DNA of 64,000 nt from Trinickia sp. Y13 (GCF_029522115.1 NZ_JAKWFK010000001.1:186001-250000); one strand, 5' to 3'. Counted from the first letter of the stretch, positions 1 to 9,740 are shown. The notes: generated by a model not told the origin, from the letters alone. Made by a program: numbers and translations.

Positions 1-389
1 TCGTTTGCATGGTTCGCACGGTGAGAAAAAGAGAAAGACAGCGTGTGCCGCGACGAACGCGGCAAGCAGGGATTCGCTTCGTCTGGGTACGGATCGAGTG
101 TAGATTGTCTCGAAAGGAATAATAGGACAAATTTTGTCGCAAACAGGACATCCCTGCTCCGGCAGTGCAAGAATGGGGCGCATCGCGGTGCGGCGACGAC
201 CGAGGACGGGCCCGGCGTGGGTCCGGTATCGGGTTTGGTATCCAGTCCGGCTTTTGTCGCGCGGGGGCAACGCAGGCGGGCAAGTCACCGGCCCGCTCGC
301 CGTCTCGCCGCATCGTCTTTTTGGCGGGTTATAAAGCCAGCGGCGCGCCACGAGTGCGCCACATCGGGTTTACATCGGCGGCCGCGAAT
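1..389. other. 5' flank without a supported gene
   Basis: I see no convincing coding region here. The short open frames lack a Shine-Dalgarno sequence and have compositions typical of chance frames in GC-rich DNA. The segment ends in the promoter-like sequence described for the chemoreceptor gene that follows. Confidence 0.5.
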
Positions 390-417
390 TAAAGAACGAC
401 ACCAAAGTTGCCGTTGA
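390..417 (+). promoter_or_regulatory. possible sigma-28 (FliA) promoter for the chemoreceptor
   Basis: TAAA at 390-393 and GCCGTTGA at 410-417 resemble the FliA consensus TAAA-N15-GCCGATAA. The spacer here is 16 and the -10 matches 6 of 8. It lies 67 bp before the chemoreceptor start, and chemoreceptor genes are commonly in the FliA regulon, so the context fits. The call rests on pattern only. Confidence 0.4.
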
Positions 418-484
418 CCCGAGAAGGTACACACGGCTTTCGTCGCCCTACCCACGGTGGCGCGCAATGAGAAGGGGGTTGCAT

Positions 485-2161
485 ATGAAGGCAGTTTCGC
501 TGGGCAAACGGTCCGGCGCGGGGTTCGTTCCTGACGGTGCGGGGGCCGGCGGCCGGTCGCACAAGCGCGCGGCGAAGACGAAATCGGGCGGCTTGTCGGT
601 CAAGGCGTCGTTGCGATTGGCATTTGCGGTCGTGCTCGTGGGCACCCTCGTCATCGGCGTGTTCTCGTTGGCACAGATCGAACGCTTGAACGGTTCGACC
701 AAATCGATCTACGAACAGGGCCATGTCGCCAGCCGCGCCGCGGAAGAAGTGCGCGCCGACGTGCTGCGCGCCAGCCGCGCGCAAAAGATGTTGCTGACGG
801 CGACGACGGCCAAAGAGCGCGACGAATTGGGCGTCGAGGTCGACAAGGGGCTCGCCGCCATCAACGGCGAACTCGCGACGCTGCAGCAATACACGGATGC
901 GTCGGACAGCGAAGGCATCACCGAGCAGAAGAAATTCAGCGCCGACGTGGGCGCGTGGGCAGGCCATCTGCGCGATTTCGTGAAGCTCGTGAAGGCGCAA
1001 TCGCTCGATCTGTCGCAGATGAACTGGCAAGTGGGCATGCAGGACGTGTCGCTGCTCGTCGAAACCGGCAAGCTCGAAAAGCAAGTCGATGCGCTCGTCG
1101 CGCGCCGCGGCACCGAGGCTAAGGCGACCATCGAGAAATCGGCGTTCATCTTCAAGTCGTCGTTCCTGATGATGGCGGCGATGACCGTCGCGCTGATGAT
1201 CGTCGCGTTTTTCGTCAGCGAGGCGGTGGTGCGGCGCTTGACGCGGCAACTGGGCGGCGAGCCCGTCTATGCCAAGGAGATCGCGAGCCATATCGCAGCG
1301 GGCGATCTGTCCAACCGCATTGCGCTCGGCAAGAAGGACGACGCCAGCATGCTCTATGCGCTCTCGGAGATGCAAACGGGGCTTGCGGCAACGGTCGGCG
1401 AAATCGCGGCGAGCGCGGAGGCGATCTCCTCGGCCGCCGGCGAGATCTCGATGGGCAACCTCGACTTGTCGCAACGCACGGAGTTGCAGGCGGTGTCGCT
1501 CGAGCGGACCGCGACGAGCATGGAGGAACTCACCTCGACGGTGAAGCAGAACGCCGACAATGCCAAGCAAGCGAGCGCGCTCGCCAACAACGCATCGGAA
1601 ATCGCGTCGACTTGCGGCGATGTGGTTTCGCGCGTCGTCACGACGATGGGGCAGATCAACGACAGCGCCAAGAGCATCGGCGACATCATCGGCGTGATCG
1701 ACGGGATCGCCTTCCAAACGAACATCTTGGCGCTGAACGCCGCCGTGGAAGCCGCGCGTGCGGGCGAGCAGGGCCGCGGCTTCGCCGTGGTGGCGGGCGA
1801 AGTGCGCAGCTTGGCGCAACGCAGCGCGGCTGCCGCCAAAGAGATCAAAACGCTCATCAACACGTCGCTCGAGCGCGTGGCGAACGGATCGAGCTTGGCG
1901 CAAGACGCCGGTCAAACGATGGACGAGGTCGTGAAAGCGGTCAAGCGCGTCACGGACATCATGGGCGAAATCTCGGCCGCATCGTCCGAGCAGAGCGCGG
2001 GTATCGAGGAAGTGAACCGCGCCGTCACGCAAATGGATGCCGGCACGCAGCAAAATGCCGCCCTCGTAGAAGAGGCGACGGCCGCTGCGCGTTCGCTCGA
2101 AGATCAAGCGCAGGCGCTCAAGCGCTTGGTCGGCAAGTTCAAGCTGCGCGCGGGCGGTTAG
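485..2161 (+). CDS. methyl-accepting chemotaxis protein
   Basis: A membrane chemoreceptor of about 558 residues that would signal to CheA/CheW. A basic N-terminal tail of about 40 residues precedes TM1 (about 44-64). A periplasmic four-helix-type sensor region follows, then TM2 (about 223-246), a HAMP domain, and the cytoplasmic methylation/signalling hairpin with the tip [18 protein letters not shown] (about 407-424). No CheR-docking pentapeptide is visible at the C-terminus, which ends FKLRAGG. I chose the ATG at 485 because GAAGGGGG lies 6 nt upstream; the in-frame ATG at 467 has no such site. The ligand cannot be predicted. A possible FliA promoter lies upstream. Confidence 0.95.
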   Translation: MKAVSLGKRSGAGFVPDGAGAGGRSHKRAAKTKSGGLSVKASLRLAFAVVLVGTLVIGVFSLAQIERLNGSTKSIYEQGHVASRAAEEVRADVLRASRAQKMLLTATTAKERDELGVEVDKGLAAINGELATLQQYTDASDSEGITEQKKFSADVGAWAGHLRDFVKLVKAQSLDLSQMNWQVGMQDVSLLVETGKLEKQVDALVARRGTEAKATIEKSAFIFKSSFLMMAAMTVALMIVAFFVSEAVVRRLTRQLGGEPVYAKEIASHIAAGDLSNRIALGKKDDASMLYALSEMQTGLAATVGEIAASAEAISSAAGEISMGNLDLSQRTELQAVSLERTATSMEELTSTVKQNADNAKQASALANNASEIASTCGDVVSRVVTTMGQINDSAKSIGDIIGVIDGIAFQTNILALNAAVEAARAGEQGRGFAVVAGEVRSLAQRSAAAAKEIKTLINTSLERVANGSSLAQDAGQTMDEVVKAVKRVTDIMGEISAASSEQSAGIEEVNRAVTQMDAGTQQNAALVEEATAAARSLEDQAQALKRLVGKFKLRAGG

Positions 2162-2194
2162 TCCTCGGTCCTCATCCTTAGGTGTCGCTGTCGG

Positions 2195-2217
2195 CGCGGG
2201 CCGGAATTTGGCCCGCG
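2195..2217 (+). terminator. weak hairpin after the chemoreceptor
   Basis: GCGGGCC at 2196-2202 pairs with GGCCCGC at 2210-2216, extended by one C-G pair. There is no clear T-tract. It sits between the chemoreceptor stop and the convergent adaptor gene, so it may act as a bidirectional stop. Confidence 0.35.
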
Positions 2218-2289
2218 TCATCGTCTTTGCTCCCCCGCGCGTTGCTCGCAGCCGGTACTGGCGAAGCAAATGCGGGCGACGTTACACCG

Positions 2290-3153
2290 TCATCGAGCCG
2301 GCGACACGATCACGGTGCACGTCGTCCCTGCGGCGAGCGCCACGCCATCCGGAACCTGGTCGATGTGAATCCGCACGGGCACGCGCTGCGCGAGACGCAC
2401 CCAGTTGAAAGTCGGATTGACGTCGGCGACGAGTTCGCGGCTTTGCGGATTGTCGCGATCGTAGATGCCGCGCGAGATGCTCTCCACGTGGCCTTGCAGC
2501 ACGCCGCCGCTCATCAAGCGCATTTGCGCCTTCGCGCCGATTTTCACGCGCGGCAATTTGGTTTCCTCGAAATAGCCGTAAACCCAAAAGGAATGGCTGT
2601 CCACGATCGCGAGTTTGGGCGCGCCCGCGCTCGCGTAGTCGCCGCGAAATACGGACAGGTTGGTGACGTAGCCATCCACCGGCGAGACGACGGTGGTGCG
2701 TGCGAGATTGAGCTTGGCGGCGTCGAGCGAGGCCAAGGCTTGCTGATAGAGCGCCTGTGCGCTGGCTGCCGCGCTCGTTGCATTTTCGCGGCTTTCCTTC
2801 GAGACGACGAGGCTATCCATATCGGCGCGCCGCGCCGCCTCCGCCTGCCGCATGCGCCATTGAGCACGGCTCGCTGCGACGGCGGCTTCGGCCTGCTCCA
2901 CCGCGATCCGGTAGTGCGCCGGGTCGATTTGCATCAGCACTTGGCCTTTCTTGACGAACATGTTGTCGGCGATCGGCAGGTCCACGACGGCGCCGGAGAC
3001 GTCGGGCGCCACGTTGACGATTTGTGCGCGCACGCGGCCGTCGCGCGTCCACGGCTCGTCCATGTAATGCACCCAGAGCGAGCGGCCGAGGGCCAACGCG
3101 AGCACGAAAACGAGCGCCGTCGCGATGAAACCGATGATGTGTCGAAGCGTCAT
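2290..3153 (-). CDS. HlyD/AaeA-type membrane fusion protein of FUSC efflux operon
   Basis: A periplasmic adaptor of 287 residues, short like AaeA. One N-terminal membrane anchor (about 8-27) is followed by the conserved start of the lipoyl-like half (IVNVAPDVSGAVVDLPI), a short alpha-hairpin with alanine-rich heptads, and a beta-barrel region containing RVPVRIHIDQVPDG. It would link the inner-membrane FUSC protein to the outer-membrane factor encoded first in the operon. It is the last of four genes on this strand, 44 bp after the DUF1656 gene. By analogy with AaeXAB the substrates may be aromatic carboxylic acids or related weak acids; that is inference. No strong ribosome binding site is visible before its ATG. 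Confidence 0.9.
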   Translation of the reverse strand: MTLRHIIGFIATALVFVLALALGRSLWVHYMDEPWTRDGRVRAQIVNVAPDVSGAVVDLPIADNMFVKKGQVLMQIDPAHYRIAVEQAEAAVAASRAQWRMRQAEAARRADMDSLVVSKESRENATSAAASAQALYQQALASLDAAKLNLARTTVVSPVDGYVTNLSVFRGDYASAGAPKLAIVDSHSFWVYGYFEETKLPRVKIGAKAQMRLMSGGVLQGHVESISRGIYDRDNPQSRELVADVNPTFNWVRLAQRVPVRIHIDQVPDGVALAAGTTCTVIVSPAR

Positions 3154-3174
3154 GATGAGAGTCGTTGGAAAAGC

Positions 3175-3202
3175 GTTCAGCGTTCAGCGTTTAACGTTTA
3201 GC
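3175..3202. repeat. four tandem heptamers
   Basis: Imperfect tandem 7-mers GTTCAGC, GTTCAGC, GTTTAAC and GTTTAGC occupy the space between the adaptor gene and the DUF1656 gene and include the DUF1656 stop codon. This looks like a small slippage-prone repeat, with no function evident. Confidence 0.6.
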
Positions 3203-3398
3203 GGTACACGGTCAACCCGATGACGCCGCAGATGCACGCGAGCAGGCTCGCGCGAAACAGCGTCGGGTGCCACACGAAACGGTAAAGCCCGACGCTCGCG
3301 AGCAGGCGGTCGACGAGCCATGTGAGCCCCGCGCCGCCGATGCACAGCGGCACGAGCGCGGGAATGAAAGCGCCGAGCACGGCGATCTCGCGGGACAT
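3198..3398 (-). CDS. DUF1656 (AaeX-like) small membrane protein
   Basis: A protein of about 66 residues with two hydrophobic segments, the usual small partner encoded between FUSC pumps and their HlyD adaptors. An ATG at 3416 forms an ATGA overlap with the FUSC stop codon. The sequence AAGGAG just after it is well placed for the ATG at 3398 (MSREIAVLGAF), which I prefer because family members start there. Either way translation is probably coupled to the FUSC gene. The role is unknown; it is presumed to assist pump assembly. Confidence 0.85.
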   Translation of the reverse strand: MSREIAVLGAFIPALVPLCIGGAGLTWLVDRLLASVGLYRFVWHPTLFRASLLACICGVIGLTVYR

Positions 3399-3412
3399 GG
3401 GCGGCGTCTCCT

Positions 3413-5599
3413 TCATGCAGGCGCCGCGTCGTCGCGGCGAGATGCAAGCGCATACTGCGCGAGCGGCGATTGCGGGTCGATGAGCGCCGTGCGCACGAAG
3501 TGCAGGTAGCTCAAGATACGTTGCAGGCGATGGCGGTCTTCCCGCGGCGGCGCGAATGCGGCCAGCGCTTGCTGGGTCGCGGCGATCGCGTCGACGTTGG
3601 CGGCCAGCGCCGCATCCAGCCGCGTGGCTGCAGGGTGCGCGAACAGCGCGGCCAGCGTGTTGGCCGAGCGCGCGATCGCGCGCCGCCAGGGCATCGTTGC
3701 CGCGTAGCGCGCATCGCTGGGCAGTTGGCCCAACTCGCGACGCAAATCCATCACGGCATGGCCTACTTCCAGCACGGCGATGAGCCAAGCGAGCGCGTCG
3801 CGGCGTGCGGCCGGGTCGCGCTCCATCAGCGCATAGGCTTGAAACGCCAAATCGCGCGCCCGGCTTTCGAAGCGCCCTCGCAGGCGGGCGAGCGGCGCTT
3901 GGCAGGAGAGCACGACCTGCCGCCGCAAATCGGCCAGCAGATGGCGGCGCAGCCAGGGCGTCGAGGGCGGCAGAAGCACCGAATACGCGATCGCACAGGC
4001 CGCCATCGACAGCACCAACGCGATCGCATCGTTGGCAAAGCCGGCCGGATCGTAGCTCACCATGTTGTCGGGTCCCGCCAGCACGCAAAAGAAAATGCAA
4101 TAGCCGGCGCCGTATCCCGCGAGCTTGGGCCGCGTCGTCATCCAGATGCCGAGGGCGAGCGGCGGTGCGAGGGCCGCGCACAGCAGTGGGAAGCCGTCGA
4201 TGCGAGGATAGACGCCGAAGACTTCGACGAAGCCGACGAGCGTTGCGAGGAGGGCGCCCGCGGCCATTTGGTAGGTCATTCGGGTGGGGCGCGGCGAAGA
4301 AGAGGCCAATGCGCAGACGGCGGCCGCATTGAGCACGAGCACCGTGCCGTTGGGCCAAGCGGAGGCAACCCAAAACGCGCTGAGCACGGCCATCACGATC
4401 GCCCCGCGCAGGCCTGCGATCGCGGTCAGCACGGCATTGGTCTTCGGCTCGTAGCGTTCGGGCCAACGTTCACGCTCATGCGTGGGCGCCGCGAGCGATG
4501 CGTAGGTGAGCGCATAGGCGTGCATATCGTCGACGAACCGGTAGAGCAATTCGGCGGCCGTATCGAAGTCGAGCAAGGGAAAGCCGGGCTGCTCGGCCAG
4601 CACGATGCGGGCCTCGCGCACGCGGCGCGGCAGCGCGGCCTTGAACGCGTCGAGCTTGCGAGCGGAGCCTACGGCGTCGGCGGCCGTGAGCACCGGTTCG
4701 CCCGGCGTATGCAGCAGCGGCGCGAGCTCCTTGAAGTACGGTTCGAGCGCCTCGACGGCCCGGGTGGCGCCGGCGCCGCGCAGGCGATTCATCAACTGAT
4801 GGAGCGCGTGAAAACGCGTGGAGGCCGTCATGAATTCGCTGTTCAAGCGCGCAAGACGGCCGCTGCGGCCACGCGTCTCGGCGCCTTCGAACACGGCGAT
4901 GCTGCGCATCGCTTCGAAGCCCACGATTTCGGCGAGAAAGCGCGCATTGGTGCGTTCGATCTGCGCGCGTTCGACGCGCCCCGCGAGCGCGGCGGCCACG
5001 TATTCGACGAAGGCCGAAAAGCGGGCGCGCACCGTCGTGCGCATTTGCAAGCTGGCTTGCTGCGGCAGGACGAGGGCGCCGACGAAGCCGGCGCACAGCA
5101 CGCCGAGCGCGACTTCGGCCGCGCGCGTGAGCGCCGCCAGAAACGCACCTTCGGGATGCTGCGCGGCGGGGATGCCGATCAATGCGGCCGTGTAGCCGGC
5201 CAGCAAGAAGCCGTACGAGCGAAAGTTGCGGTTGCGTGCGGCGCCGGCCGTGCAGATGCCGGTCCACAAGGCGAGCGCGCCCAGGAACAACTCGCGCTGG
5301 GGCGCGAATGCCGCGATCAGAAAGAGCGTCGCGATCAACCCGACCAGCGTGCCGCCGATCCGATAGAAGCTCTTGGCGAGTATCGCACCGCTTTGCGGTT
5401 GCATGACGATGAATACCGTCGTCATGGCCGTGCGCGGTTGCGGTAGTTGGAGCCGCATCGCGATGCCCAATGCCAGGAACGCGGCGGCCAGGGCCTTGAA
5501 CAAGTAAATCCAAGTGCGAGCGTCGGTCTTCGCCCAGTCGGCGAAGGCGGTCTGCAGGGCGTCGAGCGAGCGTGCACGGGGGACAGTCGGATCGGCCAT
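3413..5599 (-). CDS. FUSC-family inner-membrane efflux protein (AaeB-like)
   Basis: An inner-membrane transporter of about 728 residues with the duplicated FUSC layout: an N-terminal membrane block (about 30-175), a long cytoplasmic region, a second membrane block (about 385-510) and a cytoplasmic tail. The N-terminal block includes the family-like segment TTVFIVMQPQSGAILAKS. The start at 5599 (MADPTVPRA) is chosen because TAGGA lies upstream and it begins 10 bp after the outer-membrane factor stop; longer starts are arginine-rich and unlikely. With the adaptor, DUF1656 protein and outer-membrane factor it forms a tripartite exporter similar in layout to p-hydroxybenzoate efflux systems. Confidence 0.9.
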   Translation of the reverse strand: MADPTVPRARSLDALQTAFADWAKTDARTWIYLFKALAAAFLALGIAMRLQLPQPRTAMTTVFIVMQPQSGAILAKSFYRIGGTLVGLIATLFLIAAFAPQRELFLGALALWTGICTAGAARNRNFRSYGFLLAGYTAALIGIPAAQHPEGAFLAALTRAAEVALGVLCAGFVGALVLPQQASLQMRTTVRARFSAFVEYVAAALAGRVERAQIERTNARFLAEIVGFEAMRSIAVFEGAETRGRSGRLARLNSEFMTASTRFHALHQLMNRLRGAGATRAVEALEPYFKELAPLLHTPGEPVLTAADAVGSARKLDAFKAALPRRVREARIVLAEQPGFPLLDFDTAAELLYRFVDDMHAYALTYASLAAPTHERERWPERYEPKTNAVLTAIAGLRGAIVMAVLSAFWVASAWPNGTVLVLNAAAVCALASSSPRPTRMTYQMAAGALLATLVGFVEVFGVYPRIDGFPLLCAALAPPLALGIWMTTRPKLAGYGAGYCIFFCVLAGPDNMVSYDPAGFANDAIALVLSMAACAIAYSVLLPPSTPWLRRHLLADLRRQVVLSCQAPLARLRGRFESRARDLAFQAYALMERDPAARRDALAWLIAVLEVGHAVMDLRRELGQLPSDARYAATMPWRRAIARSANTLAALFAHPAATRLDAALAANVDAIAATQQALAAFAPPREDRHRLQRILSYLHFVRTALIDPQSPLAQYALASRRDDAAPA

Positions 5600-5609
5600 G
5601 ATGCGCGTC

Positions 5610-7226
5610 CTAACGAGAGCCGTTGTCTGCGCGGGCGGCTCCGGACGCCGACGCCTCCGACGCCTCGCGCGCAACGGGGCCGTTGGGGACGCGCGCCGCC
5701 GCTATGGTTGTGCGCGCCGCTTCGTGCGAGGGTTTCATCGTTGCCTTCTCGGGTCCGTCCGCCGGCGTGCTCAACCCGCCGCCGAGCGCGCCCATCAACG
5801 ACGCGTAGGCCACGAGCCGCGCGGCGCGCACGTGAGCGACGCGTTGCTGCGCACCGAGCCATTGCGTCTGGCCGACGACCACATTGACGTAATCGTTCAA
5901 ACCTCGTTCGAAGCCGACTTGCGCGAGCCGATAGCTGCGCTCGGCGAGGCTCGCCGAGCGCATTGCATCGCCTTCTTGCGCCGCGAGCGAATGCAGCCGC
6001 ACGATCTGGTCGGCGATCTGTTTGAGCGCCGCGATCACGGCGGCGTTGTAGTGCTCGACGGCTTCGTCGTAGCCCGCCGCCGCGGCGCCTAGGCGCCCGC
6101 GCAGGGCGCCGCCCTCGAAGATCGGGAGCGACAGCGCCGGCCCGGCGGTCCAACCGCCGTTGGCTGCATGCAGAAATTGGAACAAGGGGCCGCCGGCGGC
6201 AAACCCGCCCAGCGATGCCAGCAGATTGATGTTGGGGTAGAACGCGGCATGCGCGACATCGACGCCGCGCGCGGCGCCGGCGACCGCCCAGCGCGCGGCG
6301 ACCACATCGGGGCGGTGACCGATGAGCTCGGCGGGTAGTTGCGAGGGCAGGCCGACCGGCGCATCCAACGCGAGCGCTGGCCGTGTCAGCGAGGCCCCCG
6401 CGCCGGGACCTCGACCCATCAGCGCCGCCAACTGATTGCGATCGAGTTCGATCGCTTCGTCGAGCGCCTCGATCTGGCGTTCGTATTCGGGCAGCGGCGC
6501 TTGTGCTTGGCTCAGATCGAGCTGCGTGCCGATGCCGCCTGCGAGGCGCCGGCGCGCAAGCGCGGCCAGTTCGCGCTGCCGCGCGAGCATATCGGCCGCG
6601 ATATCGCGCAACGCGAATTGCTCGGAGAAGTCGATATAGGCGCGTACCAGATTGACTTCGAGTTCCAACTGCGCGGCGCGTTCGTCGGCGGCGCGCTGGT
6701 GGGCGGCGTCGAGCGCTTGCTCATGCGCGCGGGCATCGCCGCCCCACAGATCGAGCCGGTAGGACAGCCCGAGCGTGCCGGTGTTGTTCCAAGTGTTTTG
6801 ATTGGCGAGCGGGCCGGGACCGTAATACAACGGATTGTCGGGCCAGTGCTCGCGAGTGATCGACAGGTTGCCGTTCAGATGCGGCGCGAGTTCGGCCGCG
6901 GCGACGCCCGCGAGCGACTGCGCTTGCCGTACGCGTGCGTCGGCTGCTGCCAGGGTCGGGTTGCCTGCGATGGCGGCGGCGACGAGCGTATCGAGCTGGG
7001 CATCGCCGAAGGCGCGCCACCAGTTGGCGTCGGGCCAGCCTGCGCTGCGATCGGCCGCGCGCACGGCGGCGCCGGGGTCGAGCGTTGCCGCATCGAGCGT
7101 CTGCCGTTGCGGCGCAATGCCGCCCGTGCTTGCGCATCCGGCGATTATTATCGACAGTGCAAGAAAAGCGGACGCAACGGGCAGTTTGCCGATCGGCAAT
7201 CGCAAGATTCTCTCCCAACGGAACAT
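5610..7226 (-). CDS. NodT-family outer-membrane factor lipoprotein
   Basis: An outer-membrane channel of 538 residues. The N-terminus is a lipoprotein signal ending in IIAGC (Cys about 31), followed by two repeats of the outer-membrane efflux domain. The C-terminal 60 residues are alanine/glycine-rich and probably disordered. It is the first gene of the FUSC operon and is transcribed away from the LysR gene. It probably forms the TolC-like exit duct for this pump. No clear Shine-Dalgarno sequence is visible before the ATG. Confidence 0.92.
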   Translation of the reverse strand: MFRWERILRLPIGKLPVASAFLALSIIIAGCASTGGIAPQRQTLDAATLDPGAAVRAADRSAGWPDANWWRAFGDAQLDTLVAAAIAGNPTLAAADARVRQAQSLAGVAAAELAPHLNGNLSITREHWPDNPLYYGPGPLANQNTWNNTGTLGLSYRLDLWGGDARAHEQALDAAHQRAADERAAQLELEVNLVRAYIDFSEQFALRDIAADMLARQRELAALARRRLAGGIGTQLDLSQAQAPLPEYERQIEALDEAIELDRNQLAALMGRGPGAGASLTRPALALDAPVGLPSQLPAELIGHRPDVVAARWAVAGAARGVDVAHAAFYPNINLLASLGGFAAGGPLFQFLHAANGGWTAGPALSLPIFEGGALRGRLGAAAAGYDEAVEHYNAAVIAALKQIADQIVRLHSLAAQEGDAMRSASLAERSYRLAQVGFERGLNDYVNVVVGQTQWLGAQQRVAHVRAARLVAYASLMGALGGGLSTPADGPEKATMKPSHEAARTTIAAARVPNGPVAREASEASASGAARADNGSR

Positions 7227-7317
7227 GACTGAATGCGATCGATTATATTTTTCAGCTGATTGTTAAATAAGTGGTAAGGATGTAAGGGATCTTTGCCGTG
7301 GCTGTGATAATTGACGT

Positions 7318-7330
7318 TGCGCAATATGCA
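7318..7330. promoter_or_regulatory. LysR-type T-N11-A operator between divergent genes
   Basis: TGC-N7-GCA (7318-7330), extended to TTGC-N7-GCAA (7317-7331), matches the T-N11-A form of LysR boxes and contains the palindrome TTGCGCAA. It lies in the 136-bp divergent region, 32 bp before the LysR gene. Binding by the adjacent regulator is inferred. Confidence 0.6.
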
Positions 7331-7362
7331 ACAATCGCAGGGCGGACAGACAAGGGAAGGGC

Positions 7363-8301
7363 ATGGACACGCTTCAAAACATGAGGGTTTTCGTACGCGT
7401 CGTTGAATCGGGTAGTTTCACCGCGGCAGCGCAGTACCTGAACACGACGACGGCCTACGCCTCGCGCGCCGTTTCCGATCTCGAAGCGCACCTGCATACG
7501 CGCCTGCTCAATCGAACGACGCGGCGCATCGCGTTGACCGAAGCGGGCGAGCGTTACTTGCAGCGCTGCCAGCAAATCCTCTCGTACGTCGAAGAGGCCG
7601 AGGCCGAAGCGAGCGACGCCCACGCACGGCCCAGCGGCAAGTTGCGGCTGCACGTGATGGCGAGTTTCGGCACGCGGTACATCGTGCCGGCCGTTGCCCG
7701 CTACCAAAAGCGCTACCCCGACGTAGCGGTCGAGTTGACGCTGGCGCAGCGCATTCCGGACCTACTCGACGAAGGCTTCGACGTGTCGGTCGTGCTCGGT
7801 TACGACTTACCCGACTCGGGCCTGATTTCACAGCGGCTCGGCAGCGTGTTCAGCATCGCTTGCGCCTCGCCGTCGTATCTGGAACGTCGCGGCGTTCCGC
7901 GCACGCCGTCGGACCTCGTCAACCATGACTGCCTGCGCATCGTCACGCCGGCGGCGGCCTTTGATAAGTGGAATTTCGACGGCCCCAACGGCGTCGAAAC
8001 GTTCACCGTCTCGACGCCGAAATTTCAGGTGAACGGCGCCGATTCGATGGCGGTTGCGGTGCGCGAAGGGATGGGGGTGGCGGTGTTGCCGACCTATTCG
8101 GCCATGCGCTGGCTCAAAAGCGGCGAATTGGTCTGGATATTGCCCGAATATACGACCATGCCGCTGAACATCTACGCGCTCTATCCGTCGCGTCAGTATC
8201 TCGACGCGAAAATTCGTACCTGGATCGATTTCCTGCTCGAGGAATTACCGGCGACGCTAGCCGCGGAGCAAGCGGCGCTCAAGGCGTTCGCGCGCACATG
8301 A
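7363..8301 (+). CDS. LysR-family regulator of the FUSC efflux operon
   Basis: A transcription factor of 312 residues. The N-terminal winged helix-turn-helix (about 1-60, containing GSFTAAAQYLNTTTAYASR) is followed by a LysR substrate-binding domain (about 90-295). GGAAGG precedes the ATG. It is divergent from the four-gene exporter with a T-N11-A box in between, as for AaeR and AaeXAB, so it probably activates the pump in response to an aromatic acid. The inducer is not predictable. Confidence 0.93.
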   Translation: MDTLQNMRVFVRVVESGSFTAAAQYLNTTTAYASRAVSDLEAHLHTRLLNRTTRRIALTEAGERYLQRCQQILSYVEEAEAEASDAHARPSGKLRLHVMASFGTRYIVPAVARYQKRYPDVAVELTLAQRIPDLLDEGFDVSVVLGYDLPDSGLISQRLGSVFSIACASPSYLERRGVPRTPSDLVNHDCLRIVTPAAAFDKWNFDGPNGVETFTVSTPKFQVNGADSMAVAVREGMGVAVLPTYSAMRWLKSGELVWILPEYTTMPLNIYALYPSRQYLDAKIRTWIDFLLEELPATLAAEQAALKAFART

Positions 8302-8376
8302 GCGCGCCGCGCGCGAGAACACGCGCGACGCATGGCCGGCGTTTCGCAGCGCGAGGCCGGAGAACGCGAGCGCAGC

Positions 8377-8550
8377 TCAGTGCCTCGTTCGACGCCAGTC
8401 GAGCATGTGATGCTCGGCCAGCCAGTGATGGATCATGCCTTCGCCGCCGTGATCGCGCTTGTACGAGCGCGACTCGAAGATCGTCAGCGCAAGCAGCACG
8501 AGCAGCCCGACGGCAAGCCCAACTAGCCCGGCAATCGATTCAGCGTCCAT
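8377..8550 (-). CDS. small single-pass membrane protein, unknown function
   Basis: A 57-residue protein with a hydrophobic helix (about 5-25) and a basic, histidine-rich C-terminus. AAAGGAG lies 6-7 nt before the ATG at 8550, which is strong support for translation. Longer in-frame starts lack such a site. I do not recognise the family. It stands between convergent and co-directional unrelated genes. Confidence 0.6.
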   Translation of the reverse strand: MDAESIAGLVGLAVGLLVLLALTIFESRSYKRDHGGEGMIHHWLAEHHMLDWRRTRH

Positions 8551-8636
8551 GGCAGTCTCCTTTCGCGAACGAGTCGCGCCATTACATACTAGAACATGCG
8601 CGGCGAAAGAGAGGGGGCGGGCCGAACCCCTGGGCG

Positions 8637-8960
8637 CTAACCGCGTTCTTGTACGCAAACCCAGGGCGACACGACCACGGCCCACAGGTCGGGATCGCGC
8701 GCCGCCCAATCTGCGGCGGTTTCCGACATCAAGCGCTCGACGAGACCCGACGAGAGCCATCGAGCCACCTGGTCGGCATCGTCTTCGGCAATGGCTGCCG
8801 CCACCGTCACTAGATCGAGATCGCGGGCGACGCGCAGCAGCATGCCGCGCGCGAAAAAACGTTCGAGTTCGGTCCAGCCGATCTTCGCGGTTTCGGCGAG
8901 CAGTTTCAGATAAAGCGGGCTGTGGCCGCCATCGGCGGCGGAGGGCTCAGGGGCAGTCAT
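8637..8960 (-). CDS. DUF2288 domain protein
   Basis: A soluble protein of 107 residues. The core LLAETAKIGWTELERFFARG, then DLVTVAAAIAEDD and DLWAVVVSPWVCVQE, fits DUF2288, a family of unknown function widespread in proteobacteria. The ATG at 8960 gives the normal family length; the in-frame start at 9005 would add an unusual extension. Confidence 0.85.
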   Translation of the reverse strand: MTAPEPSAADGGHSPLYLKLLAETAKIGWTELERFFARGMLLRVARDLDLVTVAAAIAEDDADQVARWLSSGLVERLMSETAADWAARDPDLWAVVVSPWVCVQERG

Positions 8961-9163
8961 GGTGAAGTGCGTCAAAGCGAAGCGAGGGGCGTCACTATAA
9001 ACCATCGCGTGTAGCGCAATGTTGCAACTGCGGCGCCACGGCGCAAGGATCTCTTAAGGTACCGCACGCTACAATCCGCCCTAATTGTGCGATGGCGCTC
9101 GCGCAGCATGCGGCGTGTGTGCGCGAGCGATCGCATTGGCATTCGTCTATCTATGAGGACATC

Positions 9164-9694
9164 ATGGCCAACGCCTTCACCGTTTCGAAATATGACCCGT
9201 TTGCCCGTCTGCTTCACTGGCTCATCGTGGCGCTGCTAACGGGGCAGTACGTCGTCGCATGGACGATGCCGGACATTCATCGTGGTATGCAACCCGTAGG
9301 ACTCATCGCTATCCATCTTACGCTCGGCGTCTCGATCATTGCGGTCATGGTCGTGCGCCTGCTATGGCGTTTTCTACGTAAAGAGCCGGGCGTTGTCGAA
9401 GGTTCCGCGCTCACGCGCGGTGTGGCCTATCTGACGCACGTTTTGCTCTACGTGCTGTTGATCGTCCAACCGCTCATGGGGTGGGCGAACGCCTCGTCGC
9501 GCGGGTGGCGGCTCGCGCTGTTCGGCGTCGACCTGCCGGCGCTCTCGCCCACCGGTTCGGCGTTCGGCCATGCGCTGGGCGACGTCCACGGCGTATTGTC
9601 TTGGGTCATGCTCGGGCTGATCGGCTTGCACGTGGTAGGCGCGCTGTATCACCACGTGGTCCTGCGCGACGGCGTATTGCGCCGAATGGCGTGA
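9164..9694 (+). CDS. cytochrome b561 family protein
   Basis: An inner-membrane di-haem cytochrome of 176 residues with four transmembrane helices. Histidines suited to haem ligation lie in FARLLHWLIVALL, in AIHLTLGVS, and in the C-terminal GDVHGVLSWVML and GLHVVGALYHH segments. The family passes electrons from the quinol pool, for example to superoxide in CybB. The ATG at 9164 follows TATGAGGACATC, a usable ribosome binding site. It appears monocistronic. Confidence 0.92.
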   Translation: MANAFTVSKYDPFARLLHWLIVALLTGQYVVAWTMPDIHRGMQPVGLIAIHLTLGVSIIAVMVVRLLWRFLRKEPGVVEGSALTRGVAYLTHVLLYVLLIVQPLMGWANASSRGWRLALFGVDLPALSPTGSAFGHALGDVHGVLSWVMLGLIGLHVVGALYHHVVLRDGVLRRMA

Positions 9695-9713
9695 CGCCCG
9701 TCGCTAGCCGAGG

Positions 9714-9740
9714 CCGCTACTGCCGGGCCGGCCGTAGCGG
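9714..9740. terminator. hairpin between convergent genes
   Basis: CCGCTAC (9714-9720) and GTAGCGG (9734-9740) are perfect inverted repeats with a GC-rich loop. There is no T-tract on either strand. It lies between the convergent cytochrome b561 and acyl-CoA synthetase genes and may act as a weak bidirectional stop. Confidence 0.35.

Noticed and set aside
43-417. 124-codon frame at the left edge
   Set aside because: No ribosome binding site, no recognisable family, and biased Arg/Gly/Ala content expected by chance; it also overlaps the proposed promoter.
389-2269. 626-codon minus-strand frame across the chemoreceptor
   Set aside because: It mirrors the chemoreceptor gene in GC-rich DNA, is extremely rich in Arg, His and Leu, and has no family resemblance or ribosome binding site.
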